A DNA stretch of 64,000 bases from NCBI RefSeq assembly GCF_030272615.1, contig NC_081415.1, positions 372,723,009-372,787,008 of the forward strand, written 5' to 3'. The notes beneath the pieces were generated by a model. That model saw nothing but the letters and a program-made list of their open reading frames with translations, searched no databases and had not been told where the DNA came from. This stretch comes from Cryptomeria japonica. Taxonomy: Eukaryota > Streptophyta > Pinopsida > Cupressales > Cupressaceae. The position numbers were made by a program, and so were the translations under genes. Positions 58,789 to 64,000 of this stretch are shown here, one piece after another; the stretch's first letter is position 1, and every line of letters begins with the position of its first letter.

Positions 58789-60289
58789 TAATAGTTCTAA
58801 TACTTAAAGATAGGTATAGATGCCAAGCCAATAAGATGAGAGGGGGGGGGGGGGGTGAATCATACACACTTAATCTTCCATAAAAACAACAGATTCAACC
58901 TCGGTAACATATACTTCAGTAATATAACCAAAACTGCTAAACATGCAAACTCAAAAGCATATAAACATCATAACACTCATAACACTAGATTTAACGTGGA
59001 AACCCAAATAGGGAAAAACCAGTGGGATTTTGGACCCACTAAGAAATATACTCTTCTAGAGTATGCTTGATTAAAAACAAATCCTGTTAAAGATTACAAA
59101 CACATTGCTAGATGTGACCCAGTTAAGGTATTTCCCTTAGATCTGTTAGGATCTTCACGTTGTTAGAAGTGACCTTGTTAAAGGATTTCAAACACTCAAT
59201 CAGAATATCACCTTGCTAGAGGGTTTTACAAATAAGACTGTTACGTCCACTCGATGAAGATATTTTCTGTCACTTCACAAAATAACAGTAATAAAAATCT
59301 ATCTGCAACTTCACATCTAAAATGTTAAAGTGGATTCTTATTTTCTCAATACAATATAGACATAGAACTAATCTTGTCCATCTGCTGGGCTCTGTACTCT
59401 GTTATTCAAAACAGATCTTTAAGCTTCTATGTTTGGTAATCACTATGTAGCATCCCTATGCATACACTTGCCCACATACATTGTTTATCAATAGTTCCCT
59501 ATTTATAAACAATTTGCCAATCACTTAATCTCCTTGATCACATTTCCCATGATCAATCATAGCCATCAGATCTTCAAACTTTGACCAGGTTCAATGTATC
59601 CTTCGATCTGAAAATGTTTTACCCCACCTTGGAACTTGCATATATTTCTTGGAACTTGTGCTAGGGTATTGCGGTTCAATCTAAGCTGTAGATCTTCCTG
59701 TCGATTTTCCTTTGCCATAGATTCTTTAACAAACTTTATTCACAGCATACCAATCATTTAATCATAGCCAGCTCATCAACTTCCTTCATTAAATAATGTA
59801 TGTAATCATTTAATACATTTTGTTATTACTCGGTTGCAACTCAGTAAATACTAAACTTCACTCGGTAGACATTCTGCCTTCATTAACCGATAGTGATAAC
59901 CTTAGGGTTTACCGACTAGGTTCCTTAGGGTTTACCAACTAGGTTCTTTGCTTGGTAACATAGTATAGTATTAACCTTACAATCAATAACATATGTAGGA
60001 TATCAAAACAATCTAATCATCATGATCTCATCATTGTCTAACTCGGTAATAGTTGCCCATTGAATAACTTATTTGACCCCTTATCCATCATATTCTTTCT
60101 GTGTCTTTTACTGACATATTTATACTGATCAAATCATACTTCTTAAGATATGGCAACATCACACTGGATTAGAAAATCAATTTCTTGACATCAATGACAA
60201 AATAATAATATTAAGACAATAAACATCCTTAATCAGTTTTATCCATAATCATCAACAACCTTCTCAATATCCTTATTGAAATGCCAACA
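58789..60289 (-). repeat. 3' LTR of E2
   Basis: Aligns with the E1 LTRs throughout. The terminal TG/CA is changed to TA on the left. At the right end the word GCCAACA occurs twice (ending 60289 and 60325), so the end is 60289 or 60325; the polypurine tract (gccaaagggggagat on minus) directly follows the second. Confidence 0.88.
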
Positions 60290-60325
60290 ATCTCTCCTTG
60301 TCTATTATAATGCCAAATGCCAACA

Positions 60326-60741
60326 ATCTCCCCCTTTGGCATTGATGGCAAAGCCAATTGATTTGACCTAATTGATTTGGATTGCTGTGAGATTCTGAAA
60401 TGCTGAAATGCTCTCCCCCTATCATTAGAATTCTCCCCCATACATTAGTTTTCTCCTCTTCTCCAGTCTTCTCCTCTTCTCTTCTGTCTTCTCCCCCTTT
60501 GACAATAATGCCAAAAAGTAAAGAACTAAAACATAATTTCTTCCTGTATGAAGTGATTTCCTACTGTTATGTGTCAACTTAGTCTCGATCAGAGCATTAT
60601 GTCTTTAATTCCTGTTCCTTGTATTGTTTCCTGTATTTTTTCCTGCACACCTTTAGAAAACATCCTAAAGTGTGGAAATCAGCATCAACTCCTTAAAGAT
60701 ATTCTCTAGAGTCATTGAATTGATGCTTTCACTGAACTCAG
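60326..60741. other. E2 polypurine tract and spacer
   Basis: Polypurine tract at 60326-60341 (minus strand), then a non-coding spacer with pyrimidine-rich tcttctcc repeats like those in E1. No gene. Confidence 0.65.
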
Positions 60742-62757
60742 TCAGTGACTAGAAGATAGGGGTAGGACCCCTAACTTACTTCTAAGATACTCAAAAGTGT
60801 CCCTTGGCAATGGCTTGGTGAAGATATCTACTATTTGTTCCTTTGTGCTAACATATTCCAACACCATTTTCTTCTCTTGAGCTTCTTCTCTAAGATAATG
60901 ATATTTGATAGAGATGTGCTTTGTCTTAGAATGCATAACAGGATTCTTTGAAATGTTAATGGCACTAGTATTATCACAGAATATAGTTACTCGCTCGGTA
61001 AATTTCTCATTTATACCTTCCAACAATTGTTTGATCCATGCTATTTTGGTACAATTCAATGCTGCAGCAACGTATTCAACTTCTGTTGTTGACTGTGAAA
61101 CACATCCTTGTTTCTTGCTAAGCCAACTCACTAGTTTTTCTCCTAAAAAGAAAGCTCCTCCACTTGTGCTTTTTCTGTCATCAATGTTGCCTGCCCAATT
61201 AGCATCAGTATAAACTTTTAAATCAAAATCATTTCTTTTCTGATAGACTAAGCCATAATCCTCAGTGCCTTTCAAGTATCTAAAAATTCTCTTGATTGTT
61301 GTCATGTGTGTTTCCTTAGGATCTGCAGAGAATCTTGCAACTATACCTATTGCATGTGCTATGTCTGGCCTGCTGTGAACAACATATTGCAGCTTTCCAA
61401 TCATGGATTGGTAAAGTGTCTCATCAATAGATGCAGATTCATCATTATTTGATAGTTTATAGTTGGTAGTCATAGGAGTACTTACTAGTTTTGAATCCTC
61501 CATTCCAAATTTCTTCAAGATTTCCTTTATGTACTTGGATTGAGTAATGAAAATCTCATCTCTCATTTGCAGTATATGTAACCCTATAAAATACTTTATC
61601 TCACTGATTAATGAAATCTCAAATTCTTTGCTCATTTCATTTCCAAAGTTCTTACATAGAGAGTCATTCCCACAAAATATAATATCATCAACAAATATTG
61701 CTAAGATCAGTATTCCATTTTCATCATTCTTCATGTAAATATTGTTGTTTTCACTTGTTCTTATAAAACCAATCTTGATTAAATAAGAGTGCAATCTTTC
61801 ATACCATGCTCTAGGTGCTTGCTTCAGACCATATAAAGCTTTGTTCAATTTACATACCTGATCTTTATTATTGTCTTCAACAAATCCTTCAGGTTGTTCA
61901 ATAAAAACTTCTTCTTCTAATACTCCATTCAGAAATGCGGATTTGACATCCATTTGATATACCTTGAAATTCTTGTAAGCAACATATGCCAACAATGTTC
62001 TTACTCCTTCAAGTCTAGCCACAGGTGCAAAAGTTTCACCATAATCAATTCCTTCTTCTTGGGCATAACCTTTGCAAACTAGTCTTGTTTTATTTCAAAT
62101 GACCTCTCCTTTTTCATTCAGCTTGTTTCTGAAAATCCATTTTGTACCGATTACATTTTTGTCCTTCGGTCTTGGGACTAGTGTCCATGTGTCATTCTTC
62201 TTGATTTGATCAATCTCTTCTGTCATAGAATTTATCCAATCTTCACTGTTAAATGCCTCTTTCACTATTCTCGATTCAAATTCAGATATCAGACATGTGT
62301 TCTGTCTCAGTTTGTTCCTTGTCATCACTAGATCATCCTTATCTCTTATAATCTGACTTGGTGCATGATGTCTTCTAATATATTTGGCTAATACAGGCTT
62401 AGTAGGCTCTATATGATCTTCTTCATCACTCAGTAACTGGATATTCTCTTCATTTCCTTCTGCAGTTTTCTCGGTAGGACTTGTCGGTTGAACATAGACA
62501 AATTCATCATAATCTTCTGGTTCCTTGGCATTTCCTTCATGATTTCTTTTTGCAAATTCATCAATTTTCACATTTGCACTTTCTACTATTTTGTTAGATG
62601 ATTTTATCAGACATTTAAATGCTTTACTTCTAGAAGAATAACCAAGAAATGTTCCTTCTTCACTTCTCTGATCAAACTTGCCATTTCTATCATCCTTGTG
62701 TACATAGCATCTACTTCCGAAGATTTTAAAATAACTTACATTAGGTTTCTTGTCATA
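60742..62757 (-). pseudogene. E2 connecting region, reverse transcriptase and RNase H
   Basis: Same domains as in E1: [15 protein letters not shown] (62095-62571 frame), a TGA at about 62094 where E1 has Trp, then [33 protein letters not shown] and, in RNase [13 protein letters not shown] and [12 protein letters not shown]. RNase H has a single copy of the segment duplicated in E1. Apart from the TGA, the RT-RNase H part is open (426 codons), so E2 is better preserved here than E1. Confidence 0.9.
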
Positions 62758-63546
62758 CTAGATTTCATATGGTGTCTTCAAAGTACCTTTCTTCAGTTGT
62801 ACTTGGTTCAGGGTGTAAACTGCTATGCTTATTGCTTCTCTCCAAAATGTTTGTGGTATTTTCTTTTCAATCATCGGGGTTCTGGCACAATCCACAATAG
62901 ATCTGTTTCTTCTCTCAGCAATTCCATTTTGTTGTGGAGTTCTCGGTGTAGAGACTTGTCTTTTTATACCATGATCATTGCAAAATAAGTTGAACTCATC
63001 AGATGTGAACTCTCCTCCTCTATCTGATCTAAGACATTTTAGTTGTCTTCCTATTTCATTTTCAACTCTTGCCTTGTACCATTTAAACATTTGAAAAGCT
63101 TTTGATTTTTCTTTTAAAAACATTACTGACATCATCCTTGAGTAATCATCCACAAATAATATGAAATATTTATCATCATAATAACTTTGAACTTTCATAG
63201 GACCACAAAGATCAGTGTGCACAAGATCTAAAATTCCCTTAGAAGTGTAAGACTTACTTGTAAAGCTTGATCTTGTCATTTTACCCATCTGGCATCCTCG
63301 GCACATAGCATTCTCAGGTTTTTTAAGACTCAGTAGACCTCTTACTCGGTGCTTCTTGCTTATTTTGATCAGATTATCAAAATTTACATGACAAAACCTT
63401 TTATGCCATAACCAGGTATCATATATCTTTGCATACAAACATTTATTCTGAGTTGAGTCAAGGTGAAATGTGATACCTTTTGTTTGTGTCTCGGTAGCAG
63501 CTAACTTTCCATGCTTGTCATGAACTTTGACAATTCCTTTTTGAAA
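62758..63546 (-). pseudogene. E2 integrase
   Basis: The zinc-finger part (LWHKRFCHVNF, CRGCQMGKM) and the core with VHTDLCG, LRSDRGGEF and NGIAERRNR are all present. It ends at TAG 62758-62760 in PYEI-stop-YDKKP, the same stop as in E1. A TAA near 63547-63549 separates it from the protease part. Confidence 0.9.
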
Positions 63547-64000
63547 TTATATTCGGTATCCTATATTGTTTAGCTGTGCTACACTCAACAAATTGTATTT
63601 TAAACCTTCAACCCAATAAAAATTATTGCATCTTGCATTGTCAAAAAGTGTTATGGATCCTTTACCTCTTACCGGACATGGTGCATCATTACCAAATCTT
63701 ACATAGCCTCCATCATAGTCTTCTAACATAAAGAACTTGTGTTTGTCACCTATCATGTGATGTGAGCATCCACTATCTATGATCCAAGAATCATTAGTAT
63801 TTATGTGAGATATTAGGGCTTTTTCTTCATGTCTTCATCTGATCCATCTTTGATAGCCACAAAAACTACTTCCTCTGTATCAGTTTCATCTGATTTATCA
63901 TCATTGGATTCCTCATCGGCTATTAAGCATGACTTTCTATCTCTTCTTCTGAAGTCTCGGTGTCCTCTGTAATGATTATCTTTCTATCTATCATCTTAGT
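63547..64000 (-). pseudogene. E2 protease and end of gag (partial)
   Basis: Carries the protease motif IIDSGCSHHMIGDKHK near 63745-63790 and the acidic stretch before it (SDETDTEEVV). A one- or two-base shift near 63830 interrupts the frame. The rest of gag lies outside the window. Confidence 0.85.

Larger units (their letters stand above)
58789..64000 (-). mobile_element. Element E2: Ty1/copia retrotransposon, runs off the window
   Basis: Same family and orientation as E1. Its 3' LTR begins at 58789 with TAATAGTTCT, where E1 has TGATAGTTCT. Internal regions are RNase H, RT, integrase and protease on the minus strand; gag and the 5' LTR lie beyond 64000. The candidate target duplication on the left is gtgcc (58784-58788) and cannot be checked on the right. 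Confidence 0.92.

Noticed and set aside
1-64000. tRNA, rRNA, or ordinary host genes
   Set aside because: All coding signals were assigned to mobile elements; tRNA-like words are only the primer binding sites.

Overview
This window is land-plant nuclear DNA made almost entirely of transposable elements nested inside one another. The evidence is plant-type LTR retrotransposons with plant tRNA primer sites, a CACTA (En/Spm) transposon with a TNP2 transposase, and plant mobile domain (PMD) reading frames, all in AT-rich sequence. I found no host gene, tRNA, rRNA or CRISPR array. The species cannot be named; a seed plant with a large repeat-rich genome (a conifer, for example) would fit, but that is inference.

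Layout, with element letters used below. F (1 to about 780): C-terminal tail of a PMD gene on the + strand, from an element mostly outside the window. D (814-1996 and 22667-23021): relic with a helical coiled-coil reading frame and a TATA box, split by element A. A (1997-22661, TSD ATTAG): Ty3/gypsy element of Tat type with gag, protease, RT and RNase H on +, no integrase, and an antisense PMD gene before its 3' LTR. E1 (4293-12024, TSD ATGTC): complete but mutated Ty1/copia element on -, inserted in A's leader. C (23022 to beyond 58788): large Ty3/gypsy element on + with a tRNA-Arg-like primer site, very long LTRs that contain a coding region and a palindrome array, and domain order gag, protease, extra RNase H, RT, RNase H, integrase. 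CACTA (34512-54610, TSD AAG): cuts C's integrase; its TNP2 relic is on -. B (35511-48319, TSD CTAAG): inserted in the CACTA element; it has no pol, one unrecognised degenerate frame of about 950 codons on +, and an antisense PMD gene. E2 (58789 to beyond 64000): second copia element of the E1 family, on -, inserted in C's 3' LTR.

Nesting gives two insertion histories: D, then A, then E1; and C, then CACTA, then B, with E2 and a small hairpin element also landing in C's 3' LTR. Every coding region is interrupted by stops or frameshifts, so nothing here looks autonomous today.

The points most worth following are the coding region inside the U3 part of C's LTRs (a similar arrangement is hinted at in D), the array of about 17 short palindromes with covarying arms in the same LTRs, the pol-less element B and its unknown ORF, the antisense PMD genes shared by A, B and F, and a stop codon at the same position in both copia copies.
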